Shown piece after piece: positions 7,964 to 15,968 of a stretch of DNA of 64,000 nt. The DNA comes from Luteipulveratus flavus (GTDB lineage: Bacteria; Actinomycetota; Actinomycetes; Actinomycetales; Dermatophilaceae), in assembly GCF_029080175.1 (NCBI RefSeq), contig NZ_JARFJC010000042.1. One strand, written 5' to 3'. The notes below the pieces were generated by a model that saw only the letters and a program-made list of their open reading frames with translations, had not been told where the DNA came from and did not search any database. How positions within the stretch are numbered: the first letter of the stretch is position 1; each line of letters starts with the position of its first letter. The translations under genes and the position numbers were made by a program.

Positions 7964-8836
7964 GTGGAGCGGGTGGACACCTTCACGCACGACGGCCTGA
8001 CCTTCGACGCCACCGACTCCGGCCCGCGCGACGGCGACGTCGTGCTCCTGCTGCACGGGTTCCCGCAGGACCGGCACGCGTACGACCGTGTCGCGGCGCG
8101 GCTGAACGACGCCGGCCTGCGCACCATCGCCTTCGACCAGCGCGGCTACTCCCCCGGCGCGACCCCGGGCGGACGGTCGGCGTACGGGATGAAGCACCTG
8201 GTGCGCGACGCGCTGGCGGCGGCCGACGCGGCGGGAGCGCAGACGTTCCACGTGGTCGGCCACGACTGGGGCGGTGCCGTCGCCTGGGCACTCGCCCTGG
8301 ACGCAGCCCCCTACATCCGCAGCCTGACCGTGCTCTCCACGCCGCACCCGGACGCACTCCTCCGGGCGTTCCGCACCTTCACGCAGGCCAAGAAGAGCTG
8401 GTACATGGCGTTCTTCCAGCTGCCGTACGTCCCCGAGCGCGCCATCCCCAGGACGCTGCGGCGGACGTACGGGGGGCTGCCCGAGGCCGACGTCGAGCGC
8501 TACGTCGCGCGGTTCAGCACGCCGGAGTCGCTGACCGGCCCGCTCAACTGGTACCGCGCGATGGCCGGCGCCCAGGTCGGTGCGCTCACCCGATCACTGC
8601 GGTCCGGGAGGTCCAGCGGCGAGCCGGCTGCTCCGCGACACGGGATCACCGTGCCGACCACCTACATCTGGGGGCGGCGCGACTTCGCGCTCGGCCGCGA
8701 GGCGGCCGAGCTCACGCAGGAGTACGTCGAGGCGGACTACCGGTTCGTCGAGCTGGACGCCGGCCACTGGCTCCCTGAGCTGAACGCCCACGACGTCGCC
8801 ACCGCCGTCCTCGACCGCATCCGTACCGCCGGTTGA
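7964..8836 (+). CDS. Alpha/beta hydrolase, epoxide hydrolase-like
   Basis: About 290 residues (287 if GTG 7973 is used). Motifs: oxyanion HG in LLLHGFPQ, FDQRGYS, the nucleophile elbow GHDWGG with Asp rather than Ser, and a C-terminal DAGHWLPE carrying the catalytic His. An Asp nucleophile followed by Trp is typical of soluble epoxide hydrolases and haloalkane dehalogenases. The lid region has two Trp/Tyr-rich helices. The gene is divergent from the GntR operon by about 70 bp. Its final codons and TGA stop come from a palindromic repeat that begins at 8831. Confidence 0.85.
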   Translation: MERVDTFTHDGLTFDATDSGPRDGDVVLLLHGFPQDRHAYDRVAARLNDAGLRTIAFDQRGYSPGATPGGRSAYGMKHLVRDALAAADAAGAQTFHVVGHDWGGAVAWALALDAAPYIRSLTVLSTPHPDALLRAFRTFTQAKKSWYMAFFQLPYVPERAIPRTLRRTYGGLPEADVERYVARFSTPESLTGPLNWYRAMAGAQVGALTRSLRSGRSSGEPAAPRHGITVPTTYIWGRRDFALGREAAELTQEYVEADYRFVELDAGHWLPELNAHDVATAVLDRIRTAG

Positions 8837-9044
8837 GCCGTCCCGGAGCGCTAGCGGAGGGCCGAGTCGAAACCCGGTAAGCCGCCTCCCACGCCGGTTG
8901 AGCCGGCCCGGAGCGCTAGCGGAGGGCCGAGTCGAAACCTGGTGACACGCGGGGAGACTCGGCCTCCGCGGTCACCTGGTTTCGACACGGACTCGCCTAG
9001 CGGCTCGTCCGGCTCAACCGGCGGGATGGTCGGCTCGTCCGGCT
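8831..9044. repeat. Array of three palindromic repeats in a gene-free stretch
   Basis: Copies at 8831-8877 and 8896-8941 run in the same direction (GGTTGAGCCG...GGAGCGCTAGCGGAGGG...GAGTCGAAACC). A third copy at 8976-9021 is inverted (GGTTTCGACACGG...GGCTCGTCCGGCTCAACC). A short duplicate of GGCTCGTCCGGCTCA follows at 9030. Each unit is self-complementary around GCTAGC. The array fills the roughly 310-bp gap between the hydrolase and the metallophosphoesterase; I see no gene there. The first copy supplies the hydrolase stop codon. Confidence 0.75.
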
Positions 9045-9147
9045 CAGTGGGCGAGTCTTCGGAACTCGGTCGCTCGCATGTCACCCGCCGGCCACCGGGG
9101 CACGGCACGCTGGATGACGTCCACCACCACGATCCCGGGGGTCCGCC

Positions 9148-10875
9148 GTGCCGTCGATCAGCCGTCGCTCGTTCCTGCTCGCCGGAGCCGGAGGCCTCGG
9201 AGCCGCCGCCCTCAGCTGTGGACGGGGCACGTCCGCTCACGCCCTCGACCGCGCCCTGCGCCTCGGCGCCCAGCGCGCGGTGAGCATCAGCGGCACGACC
9301 CTGGAGCAGGCCGCCACGCCGATGGGCGCCTCCGGGTACCGCCGGCTGACCGCCGGCCCCGGCTACCCGCTCGCCGTCCGTACCGACCTGGCCGCCGGCA
9401 AGGCCGACCGCGACGACCGGCGTACCGCGCTCGCGTCGATCGTCCAGCTGACCGACGTGCACGTGCTGGACGCGCAGTCACCGATGCGCTTCGAGTTCCT
9501 GCACGACATCACCGGGTCGGCCTTCCGCCCGCAGGAGGCCCTCGGCACGCACGGCGCGGCGCAGCTGGTGAAGCGTGTCAACGACGTCGCTCGCGGACCC
9601 TTCAGCGGCCGGCCGTTCGACTGCGTGGTCTCGACCGGCGACAACACCGACAACCACGAGGACGTCGAGCTCGACTGGTTCCTCACGCTGCTGAGCGGCG
9701 GGTCGGTCACCGCCACCACCGGCGACCCAAGCCACTGGGAGGGGGTGCAGTCCGGCGGCGACGCGAGCTACTACAACCCCGAGCTGACCGTCCAGGACCG
9801 GTACAAGAAGGCCGGATTCCCCACACTGCCAGGCTTTTTCGGCCGTACGACGGCGCCCCACACCAGTGCCGGTCTCACGACTCCGTGGTACTCCGTGTTC
9901 GGCAACCACGACGACTCGATCGAGGGCACCCTCCCGTCGAACTTCCTCGGCCTCGACGCGGTCTACACCGGAAGCTTCAAGTTCACCGGGTTCGCCGACG
10001 CGGGGAGCAACGCCGCCCTGCAGGACGCCGTACGCCGGCAGAGCACCGCGATCCTCGGCACGAACGGCACGATGACGTCCAGCTGGAAGGTCACGCCTGA
10101 CGCGCGCCGCCGGCCGTTCTCCCCCGTCGAGTTCATCGAGCACCACCGCCGCGCCGCCTACACCGGGCCTGGCCCGTTCGGGCACGGCTTCGACGAGGAG
10201 GCGGCCGCCACCGGGCGCGGCTACTACGCGTTCCCGATCGCACCTGGCGTCACCGGCATCGCCATGGACTCCACGAACCGCGCGGGCTTCACCGAGGGCT
10301 CGATAGGCGACGAGCAGTGGCGCTGGCTCAAGCGCCGGCTGCAGGCCGGGTCGAGCACCTACTGGGACTGGGGGTTCCGGCACACCCACGCCGTCCAGGA
10401 CGAGTACTTCGTGCTGTTCAGCCACCACACCTCGGGCTCGATGAGCAACCTCCTGCTGGACCCGGCGAAGCCCGAGATCCGGCACGCCGGGTTCGAGCTG
10501 CTGCGGATGCTGCACGACTTCCCGAACGTGCTCGCCTGGGTCAACGGGCACACCCACGTCAACGCGATCACCCCGCAGGGGCACGCCGACCCGCGCCGGG
10601 CGTTCTGGGAGATCAACACCGCCTCGCACATCGACTTCCCGCAGCAGGCGCGGATCGTCGACGTCTGCGACAACCGGGACGGCACGCTGTCGCTGTTCAC
10701 GACGCTGATCGAGTCAGCCGCGCCGTACCAGGCGTCGTACGACTCGGGGGCGCAGGCGTCGCTGGCCTCGGTGTACCGGGAGCTGTCGTTCAACGACATC
10801 CACGCGAACCACGCCGCCGAGGGCACCGCGGGCGACCGCAACACCGAGCTGCTGCTGGTCGACCCGCGCGCCTGA
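9148..10875 (+). CDS. Tat-exported metallophosphoesterase (PPA1498/TIGR03767-like)
   Basis: A 575-residue secreted phosphoesterase. The N-terminus SRRSFLLAGAGGLGAAAL is a twin-arginine signal followed by an Ala-rich hydrophobic stretch. Calcineurin-type metal motifs follow in order: LTDVHV (D-x-H), STGDNTDN (GD block), FGNHDD (GNHD), LFSHHTSG and NGHTHVN (GHTH). The length and the spread of these motifs fit the long actinobacterial family first named in Propionibacterium acnes. Start GTG 9148 has a GGGGG stretch upstream. It converges with the serine hydrolase gene, only 13 bp away, with no room for a separate terminator. The natural substrate is unknown. Confidence 0.88.
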   Translation: MPSISRRSFLLAGAGGLGAAALSCGRGTSAHALDRALRLGAQRAVSISGTTLEQAATPMGASGYRRLTAGPGYPLAVRTDLAAGKADRDDRRTALASIVQLTDVHVLDAQSPMRFEFLHDITGSAFRPQEALGTHGAAQLVKRVNDVARGPFSGRPFDCVVSTGDNTDNHEDVELDWFLTLLSGGSVTATTGDPSHWEGVQSGGDASYYNPELTVQDRYKKAGFPTLPGFFGRTTAPHTSAGLTTPWYSVFGNHDDSIEGTLPSNFLGLDAVYTGSFKFTGFADAGSNAALQDAVRRQSTAILGTNGTMTSSWKVTPDARRRPFSPVEFIEHHRRAAYTGPGPFGHGFDEEAAATGRGYYAFPIAPGVTGIAMDSTNRAGFTEGSIGDEQWRWLKRRLQAGSSTYWDWGFRHTHAVQDEYFVLFSHHTSGSMSNLLLDPAKPEIRHAGFELLRMLHDFPNVLAWVNGHTHVNAITPQGHADPRRAFWEINTASHIDFPQQARIVDVCDNRDGTLSLFTTLIESAAPYQASYDSGAQASLASVYRELSFNDIHANHAAEGTAGDRNTELLLVDPRA

Positions 10876-10888
10876 CCCGTCCGGTCGG

Positions 10889-12025
10889 CTACCCGCCGAT
10901 GGCGTCGGCGACGGCGGTCGCCCAGGCCGCTCGTACCGGGTGGATCGAGCCGCGCTCCCGGCTGGGATGGACGCGGTTGGTCAGCAGGATCGCGGCGGCA
11001 CCGCGGTCGAGGTCGACCGCCAGCGAGGTGCCGGTGAAGCCCGTGTGCCCGACCGTGCGGGGCCCGCTCAACGCACCCATCCAGGCCGGCCGGTCGATGT
11101 CCAGCACGAGGCTGCGACCCTCGCCCGGCACCCCGCGCCGGTCGGTGGTCGCGAGGGAGAGGCCGCACTCGCCGAGCAGCCGGCCACCGTCGTACCGGCC
11201 GTCGTCGATGAGGCACTGGGCGAGCCGCGCGAGGTCGTCGGCCGTGGAGAACAGGCCGGCGTGCCCGCTGACGCCGCCGAGCGACCACGCGTTCTCGTCG
11301 TGCACCTCTCCCCTGACCATGCCGCGGCCGGCGTCGTGCTCGTCCTCGGTCGCGGCGCACCGGGTGGCGTCGGCGCGTCCGAACGTCGTACGGCACATGC
11401 CGAGCGGGCCGCTGATCCGTTGCTGCACCAGGAGATCCAACGTCTGCCCGGTGACGTGCTCGAGCAGCAGCTGGACGGTGATCAGGTTCAGGTCGCTGTA
11501 GGTGTAGCGGGTGCCGGCGGGCGCCTCCAGCGGGCAGCGCAGCACCGCGGCGAGCCGGGCGTTGCGGTCGGGCCAGTCCCGCCACAGCGGCAGCCACCAC
11601 GGCAGGCCGCTGGTGTGCAGCGCGAGCTGCTCGACCGTGACGGCGTCCTTGTCGACGAACTCGGGCAGGTACGACACGACCGGACGGCCGAGCTCGACGG
11701 CGCCCTCCTCGACGAGCTGCGCGAGGACCAGCGCGGTGAAGACCTTGGTGATCGAGGCGATGTCGAAGACCGTCTCCGGTGTCATGGGGACGCGCTGCTC
11801 GGCGGCCAGCGGCGTCCCGTCACGGTCGGCGTACGCGAGCGCCCAGCCGGATGCCTCCCGCGCGACCACGCGGTTGCCGTACAGCGCCAGCGCCACCGCC
11901 CCCGGCAGCAACGGCACGCCGGCCGGCCCTGGCTCCACCTGGACGCGTCGGACGGCGTCGAGTCCCAGCCGCAGGACGTGGTCGTCGACGCCGGCCGGGC
12001 GTGCGGTCAGGTACGAGTCATCCAT
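10889..12025 (-). CDS. Serine beta-lactamase-like protein (class C/esterase family)
   Basis: A 378-residue protein with the fold of class C beta-lactamases and related esterases. The nucleophile motif is SITK (in FDIASITKVFTA), the second motif YSD (RYTYSDLNLI) replaces the usual YxN, and the third is HTG (TVGHTGFTG). These changes are typical of the broad beta-lactamase-related family of esterases and peptidases rather than true beta-lactamases. There is no obvious signal peptide, so it is probably cytoplasmic. I chose ATG 12025, giving MDDSYLTARPAG; longer upstream frames run antisense to the alcohol dehydrogenase. Confidence 0.85.
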   Translation of the reverse strand: MDDSYLTARPAGVDDHVLRLGLDAVRRVQVEPGPAGVPLLPGAVALALYGNRVVAREASGWALAYADRDGTPLAAEQRVPMTPETVFDIASITKVFTALVLAQLVEEGAVELGRPVVSYLPEFVDKDAVTVEQLALHTSGLPWWLPLWRDWPDRNARLAAVLRCPLEAPAGTRYTYSDLNLITVQLLLEHVTGQTLDLLVQQRISGPLGMCRTTFGRADATRCAATEDEHDAGRGMVRGEVHDENAWSLGGVSGHAGLFSTADDLARLAQCLIDDGRYDGGRLLGECGLSLATTDRRGVPGEGRSLVLDIDRPAWMGALSGPRTVGHTGFTGTSLAVDLDRGAAAILLTNRVHPSRERGSIHPVRAAWATAVADAIGG

Positions 12026-12115
12026 GGGTCCAGCATGTCTGCCGTCGTCGCAACGCGTGTCAGGGTGGGTAGACGTTGGTACGCACCGGCTGCGAGACCT
12101 ATGGAGGAGATCACC

Positions 12116-13150
12116 ATGCGAGCAGTCCTGATCTACGGTGCCGGCGACGTCCGTGTCGAGGACGTCCCCGACCCCAAGCTCCTTGAGCCCACCGACGCGA
12201 TCGTGCGCGTCGTCCAGTCCTGCATCTGCGGGTCCGACCTGTGGCCGTACGGCAGCAAGGAACCCAGCGAGAAAGGTTCCCGGATCGGGCACGAGTTCCT
12301 CGGCGTCGTCGAGGAGACCGGGCCGGACGTGACCGGCCCGAAGAAGGGCGACCTGGTCGTCGCACCCTTCGTCTGGAGCGACAACACCTGCGAGTTCTGC
12401 CGGGAGGGCCTGCAGACCTCGTGCCTGCACGGCGGCGGCTGGGGCAGCACCGACGTCGACGGCGGGCAGGGCGAGGCCGTCCGCGTGCCGCAGGCGTCCG
12501 GCACCCTGGTCAGGCTGCCGGTGGAGGAGGACTCCGCTCTGCTGCCGTCCTTGCTGACGTTGTCGGACGTGTTCTCGACGGGCCACCACTGCGCGGTCAC
12601 CGCCGGCGTCCGCGCCGGCACCGATGTCACCGTCATCGGGGACGGCGCCGTCGGCCTTCTCGCCGTTCTCGCGGCCAAGCGGCTCGGTGCCGAGCGCATC
12701 ATCCTGATGGGCCGCCACACCGACCGCACCGACCTCGGCCGCGACTTCGGGGCGACCGACGTCGTCGCCGAGCGCGGTGAGGAGGGCGTCGCGAAGGTGC
12801 GCGAGCTCACCGGTGGGCACGGCACCCGCACCGTGCTGGAGTGCGTCGGGCTCGAGCCGGCCATCGAGACGGCGTACGGCGTCGTCCGGGACGGCGGGAC
12901 CATCTCCCGCGTCGGGGCACCCCAGTACTCCACCGTGCCGGCGGACTTCGGCACGTTCCTGCGCAACGTCACCCTGACGGGCGGTGTCGCGCCGGCCCGC
13001 GCGTACATCGAGGAGCTGATGCCAGACGTGCTCGACGGCTCGCTGCAGCCGGGACGCGTCTTCACCGACACCGTCGACCTCGACGGCGTGCCGGGCGGGT
13101 ACGAGGCGATGAAGAGCCGCACCGCGCTGAAGGTGCTGGTGCAGCCATGA
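12116..13150 (+). CDS. Zinc-dependent alcohol dehydrogenase (MDR family)
   Basis: A 344-residue medium-chain dehydrogenase. Catalytic zinc ligands: Cys in SCICGSDLW and His-Glu in RIGHEFLG. The structural zinc lobe appears as CEFCREGLQTSC, with fewer cysteines than the classic four. The Rossmann motif is GDGAVGLLAV. It fits the glutathione-independent formaldehyde or threonine dehydrogenase-like subset, oxidising an alcohol with NAD(P). The start is fixed by GGAGGAG at 12103-12109 ahead of ATG 12116; the ATG at 12101 overlaps that ribosome site. First gene of a three-gene operon with DUF2255 and a cupin; the next gene overlaps by 4 bp. Confidence 0.9.
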   Translation: MRAVLIYGAGDVRVEDVPDPKLLEPTDAIVRVVQSCICGSDLWPYGSKEPSEKGSRIGHEFLGVVEETGPDVTGPKKGDLVVAPFVWSDNTCEFCREGLQTSCLHGGGWGSTDVDGGQGEAVRVPQASGTLVRLPVEEDSALLPSLLTLSDVFSTGHHCAVTAGVRAGTDVTVIGDGAVGLLAVLAAKRLGAERIILMGRHTDRTDLGRDFGATDVVAERGEEGVAKVRELTGGHGTRTVLECVGLEPAIETAYGVVRDGGTISRVGAPQYSTVPADFGTFLRNVTLTGGVAPARAYIEELMPDVLDGSLQPGRVFTDTVDLDGVPGGYEAMKSRTALKVLVQP

Positions 13151-13545
13151 GCGCGCCGACGAGCTGGACCGCCGAGGAGCTCGCGGCGATCGACCGGGTC
13201 GACGAGGTCGAGGTCGCCACGAGGCGGCGCGACGGCAGCCTGCGCTCCGACCGCATCGTCTGGATCGTCCGGCACCGCGACGCGGTGTATGTGCGGTCGG
13301 TGAACGGCGTGAGCGCGGCCTGGTACCGCGGCGTGCAGACCGCGCACCGAGGTCACCTGACCGCGGGTGGCGTGCGCCGTGACGTCGCGTTCGTCGAGGC
13401 CGGCGACCACGCCGGCGACGCCGGCGACCTCGACGACGCGATCGACGCCGCGTACCGCGCGAAGTACGGGCAGTGGTCGGGCCCGGTGGCTCGCATCACC
13501 GACCCCGACGCCCGGGCCACCACCTTGCGTCTCGACCCCGCCTGA
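13147..13545 (+). CDS. DUF2255 family protein
   Basis: A 132-residue protein. The central block IVWIVRHRDAVYVRSVNG followed by SAAWYRG is the hallmark of DUF2255, a small beta-barrel-like family often annotated near oxidoreductases. No catalytic residues can be named. The ATG overlaps the dehydrogenase stop (ATGA), so the two are translationally coupled, and the cupin follows 23 bp later. The association suggests an accessory or redox-related role in the same pathway; this is inference from context. Confidence 0.8.
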   Translation: MSAPTSWTAEELAAIDRVDEVEVATRRRDGSLRSDRIVWIVRHRDAVYVRSVNGVSAAWYRGVQTAHRGHLTAGGVRRDVAFVEAGDHAGDAGDLDDAIDAAYRAKYGQWSGPVARITDPDARATTLRLDPA

Positions 13546-13568
13546 GCCGGCCCACGAAGGAGACCGAC

Positions 13569-13982
13569 ATGCAGAAGAACCCCAGCAGCCCGACCGTGAA
13601 GACGCCGGCGGAGAACTTCACCGGTGATGTGTGGATGGATCCGATCTTCAGCGGGGACGACACCTCGCAGCTGGTCTGCGCGCACGTCCGGTTCACCCCG
13701 GGTGCCCGCACCCACTGGCACTCCCACGCCAACGGGCAGCTGCTCGTCTGCACCGACGGCATCGGCCTGGTCGGCACCCGAGACGGCCGCACCGTCGTGC
13801 TGCGCGCGGGTGAGAGCGTCTGGACGCCGGCCGGCGAGGAGCACTTCCACGGTGGCACCGAGGACCACCTGATGTGCCACTACGCGATCCTCGACGCGGC
13901 CGGCGACGCCGAGGCGACCACGTGGCTCGAGGCGGTCACCGACGAGCAGTACGCCGCCGCGCACACCGCCGCCCGGCCCTGA
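13569..13982 (+). CDS. Cupin-domain protein
   Basis: A 137-residue single-domain cupin. Motif 1 is visible as HWHSHANGQLLVCTDGIG (metal ligands His-His-Glu-like; Gln takes the usual Glu place) and motif 2 as PAGEEHFHGG with His ligands. Similar small cupins with this N-terminus are found beside carboxymuconolactone decarboxylases and alcohol dehydrogenases. A strong GAAGGAGA ribosome site lies 6-13 nt ahead of the ATG. Third gene of the dehydrogenase operon. Function unassigned. Confidence 0.85.
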   Translation: MQKNPSSPTVKTPAENFTGDVWMDPIFSGDDTSQLVCAHVRFTPGARTHWHSHANGQLLVCTDGIGLVGTRDGRTVVLRAGESVWTPAGEEHFHGGTEDHLMCHYAILDAAGDAEATTWLEAVTDEQYAAAHTAARP

Positions 13983-14016
13983 CGGCGCCGCGTCGACGAG
14001 GCGGACGCGGGCGTGC

Positions 14017-14316
14017 TCAGAACCCCGGTTCGAGGATGCCGTTGAGCGGCCCCAGGTCGAGCTCCAGGTCCTGGGGCGTGAGGCCGAACTCCTCGCGCAG
14101 CCGCGTCATCGCCTGCTCCAGGCGCATGAGACCGACGCCGAGCGACTCCTCCTGCCTCTCGGTCAGGTCGCCCTCGTCGAAGCGGCGCAGGGCCTGGCGC
14201 TCCATCAGCTGGCGGAGCAGCTCGACGACAGTGAGCACCAGCTTCATCAGGTCGCGCTCGACGCCGTCCTCGGCCAGCTCGTACCGGCGCGGGCGGCGCG
14301 GCTCCTCCACGGTCAC
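14017..14316 (-). CDS. gvpK: Gas vesicle protein GvpK
   Basis: A 99-residue protein ending the gas vesicle operon. The pattern RDLMKLVLTVVELLRQLMERQALRR, then LGVGLMRLEQAMTRLREEFGL and a C-terminal LNLDLGPLNGIL-like block (here DLELDLGPLNGIL), is characteristic of GvpK, a small helical accessory protein needed for gas vesicle assembly in several species. GTG start overlapping the upstream stop (GTGA). About 30 bp separate its stop from the convergent cupin gene. Confidence 0.9.
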   Translation of the reverse strand: MTVEEPRRPRRYELAEDGVERDLMKLVLTVVELLRQLMERQALRRFDEGDLTERQEESLGVGLMRLEQAMTRLREEFGLTPQDLELDLGPLNGILEPGF

Positions 14317-14519
14317 GGTGCCTCCATCTCGGCGGCGACCGAGCGCAGCAGCGCGCGCAGGCGCACCTCGACCAGGTCGACCTCGGCCAACGAGATGACG
14401 AGATCGCCGTGCAGGACCACACCCGTGCCGATCAACCGGTCCAGCAGGTCCGCCAGCCCGGTCGTGCCCTGCGCCCCTCCGGTGGTGACGGTCATCCCGT
14501 GCGTCGGGCCGGCTGTCAT
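14313..14519 (-). CDS. gvpS: GvpA-like accessory protein, GvpS position
   Basis: A 68-residue protein with a GvpA/GvpJ-type core: GLADLLDRLIGTGVVLHGDLVISLAEVDLVEVRLRALL, in which an amphipathic helix is followed by the two hydrophobic beta-strand segments found in vesicle wall proteins. In Streptomyces gvp clusters the gene between gvpL and gvpK is called gvpS, which this matches in position and size. ATG start overlaps the GvpL stop (ATGA). A shorter start at the second Met is possible. It probably caps or nucleates the vesicle wall; that role is inferred from family. Confidence 0.8.
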   Translation of the reverse strand: MTAGPTHGMTVTTGGAQGTTGLADLLDRLIGTGVVLHGDLVISLAEVDLVEVRLRALLRSVAAEMEAP

Positions 14520-15289
14520 TCCGGCGACCCCAGCGCCGCGAAGGAGTACGGCGCCCACGGCCCGGTCACCTCGACGAGCAGTCCGGGGTGGGCAGCGGCG
14601 TATTCCGCGCTCCGGTCCTCGAGCTCCCGCTGCGCCTCGTTCGGCACGAGGTAGGAGGCATTGAGGAGCATCTGCTCGGGCCGACCGGTCAGGCGGGGAT
14701 CCTGCAGGTCGTGGGTACGTTCGCGAACCGCTTTGTCGCACAACAAGTTTCGCAGCCCGTCCACCAGCTGCCGCTCGTCGTCGACCAGGGCGGTACGGCG
14801 TTCCCGCTCGTCCCTGCGCCGACGCAGGTAGGCAGCACCTGAACCTCCGGGGCTCGATCCGGTCTCCGTAGGTTCCGGCTGCTCCGACGACCCCTGGTCC
14901 TGCCGGTAGACCTTGACCCCCAGCTCGACGCGGCCATCGAGCAGCAGGAGCGTCTCCTCGGTCTGCTCGCGCCAGTCGTCGATCCGGTCGCGCAGGCCGG
15001 ACTCGTCGTGGAACACGGTGGCCAGCCCGGCCGGGACAACGGTCGCTCGCTCCGACAGCGTCTCCAGCACGCCGTTGTGCGCACGGGCGACCCGCTCGAG
15101 CCAGGACAGGTCCTCCAGGTGGGATCGCAGGCCCGCCTCGTCGAAGTCGGCCATCGGCACGTCGCTGACGACCACGTCCAACCCGTCCGCCCGCGCGATC
15201 CGGGGCTGCTGCCCCTCGACGCCGGGCGGTAGGTCGGCGTCGTCCAGGTCGCGTCCGACGGCGTACAGGTAGATGCCGAGATCAGTCAT
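14516..15289 (-). CDS. gvpL: Gas vesicle protein GvpL (GvpF/L family)
   Basis: A 257-residue GvpF/L protein. The N-terminus TDLGIYLYAVGRDLD is the usual start, and the C-terminal part has MLLNASYLVPNEAQRELED and VEVTGPWAPYSFA, the conserved TGPWPPYSF-like signature. The middle carries a long charged coiled segment with an inserted Gln/Ser/Pro-rich loop (residues about 135-155). I prefer ATG 15289 over GTG 15295 because GGAGG sits 9 nt ahead of it. The start overlaps the GvpJ stop. GvpF/L proteins bind GvpA and act in vesicle nucleation. Confidence 0.9.
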   Translation of the reverse strand: MTDLGIYLYAVGRDLDDADLPPGVEGQQPRIARADGLDVVVSDVPMADFDEAGLRSHLEDLSWLERVARAHNGVLETLSERATVVPAGLATVFHDESGLRDRIDDWREQTEETLLLLDGRVELGVKVYRQDQGSSEQPEPTETGSSPGGSGAAYLRRRRDERERRTALVDDERQLVDGLRNLLCDKAVRERTHDLQDPRLTGRPEQMLLNASYLVPNEAQRELEDRSAEYAAAHPGLLVEVTGPWAPYSFAALGSPE

Positions 15290-15716
15290 CGTCACGGGCC
15301 TCCAGTCGTTCGATGCGCTCGCGCAGCCGGGCGTTCTCGTCGGTCAGCTCGCGCGTGCGGGAGCTGAACATCGGGTCCGAGCGCCACCAGTCGAGGCCCA
15401 TCTCCTCGGCGCGCTCGACGGAGGCGACGACCAGCCGGATCTTGATCGTCAGCAGCTCGATGTCCAGCAGGTTGATGCGGACGTCGCCCGCGATGACGAT
15501 GCCCTTGTCGAGCACTCGTTCCAGGATGTCGGCGAGGTTGTTGCCACCCCCAGGGGCGGGCGCGGCGGGCGCCGGCGCCACCCGCGAGGGCGAGGCCGGC
15601 GTCCGCGTGTGCGCTGCCGAGGTGGTGGTGGCCCGGGCGGGCGCCGACGTGGACTTCACGGTCCGCGCCGGCGCCCGTCGGGTCCGACTCTTCGAGGCCT
15701 GATCGGTGTTGTTCAT
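15282..15716 (-). CDS. gvpJ: GvpA-like protein GvpJ with long N-terminal extension
   Basis: 144 residues. Residues about 60-110 are a GvpA/J core (NLADILERVLDKGIVIAGDV, then INLLDIELLTIKIRLVVASV), close to but distinct from the main wall protein. A 58-residue Arg/Thr/Ala/Pro-rich extension precedes the core, and a charged coiled-coil tail (ELTDENARLRERIERLEARDD) follows it. GGAGG 7-11 nt before ATG fixes the start. Minor GvpJ-type proteins are thought to sit at conical vesicle tips or to nucleate growth. The basic N-terminal tail is unusual and may bind the acidic SRPBCC protein encoded upstream; that is a guess. Confidence 0.85.
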   Translation of the reverse strand: MNNTDQASKSRTRRAPARTVKSTSAPARATTTSAAHTRTPASPSRVAPAPAAPAPGGGNNLADILERVLDKGIVIAGDVRINLLDIELLTIKIRLVVASVERAEEMGLDWWRSDPMFSSRTRELTDENARLRERIERLEARDDD

Positions 15717-15734
15717 GTTCAGTCCTCCAGTGGA

Positions 15735-15965
15735 TCACGGGTAGCCGGGGCCACCACGCAGTCGTTGCAGCAGCTCGTTCTCCAGCTCGGCTGCCTCGGC
15801 CTCGCTCAGCCGACCGTCCTCCCGCGCGTGGTCGACAGCCTCGAGCTGCTCGACCACGCGCCGCGGATCGGTCATCTGACGCTCTGCCTCCTGACGCACC
15901 TGGTCCGCGACCCACACCGCCCCGCGTACGGGCATCAGCGGCAGGGTCAGGATCGTCGTCAGCAC
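15735..15965 (-). CDS. gvpG: Gas vesicle protein GvpG
   Basis: A 76-residue protein with the GvpG layout: a short hydrophobic N-terminus LTTILTLPLMPVRGAVWVADQV, then a charged helical stretch (EAERQMTDPRRVVEQL, then GRLSEAEAAELENELLQRL). GTG start lies 3 nt after the GvpF stop; the ribosome site is inside gvpF. GvpG works with GvpF/L in early assembly. It is followed after 18 nt by gvpJ. Confidence 0.88.
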   Translation of the reverse strand: MLTTILTLPLMPVRGAVWVADQVRQEAERQMTDPRRVVEQLEAVDHAREDGRLSEAEAAELENELLQRLRGGPGYP

Positions 15966-15968
15966 GCC

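Noticed and set aside
8831..9044. Insertion sequence remnant
   Set aside because: No transposase fragment, and the units are short self-palindromes rather than terminal inverted repeats around a gene.
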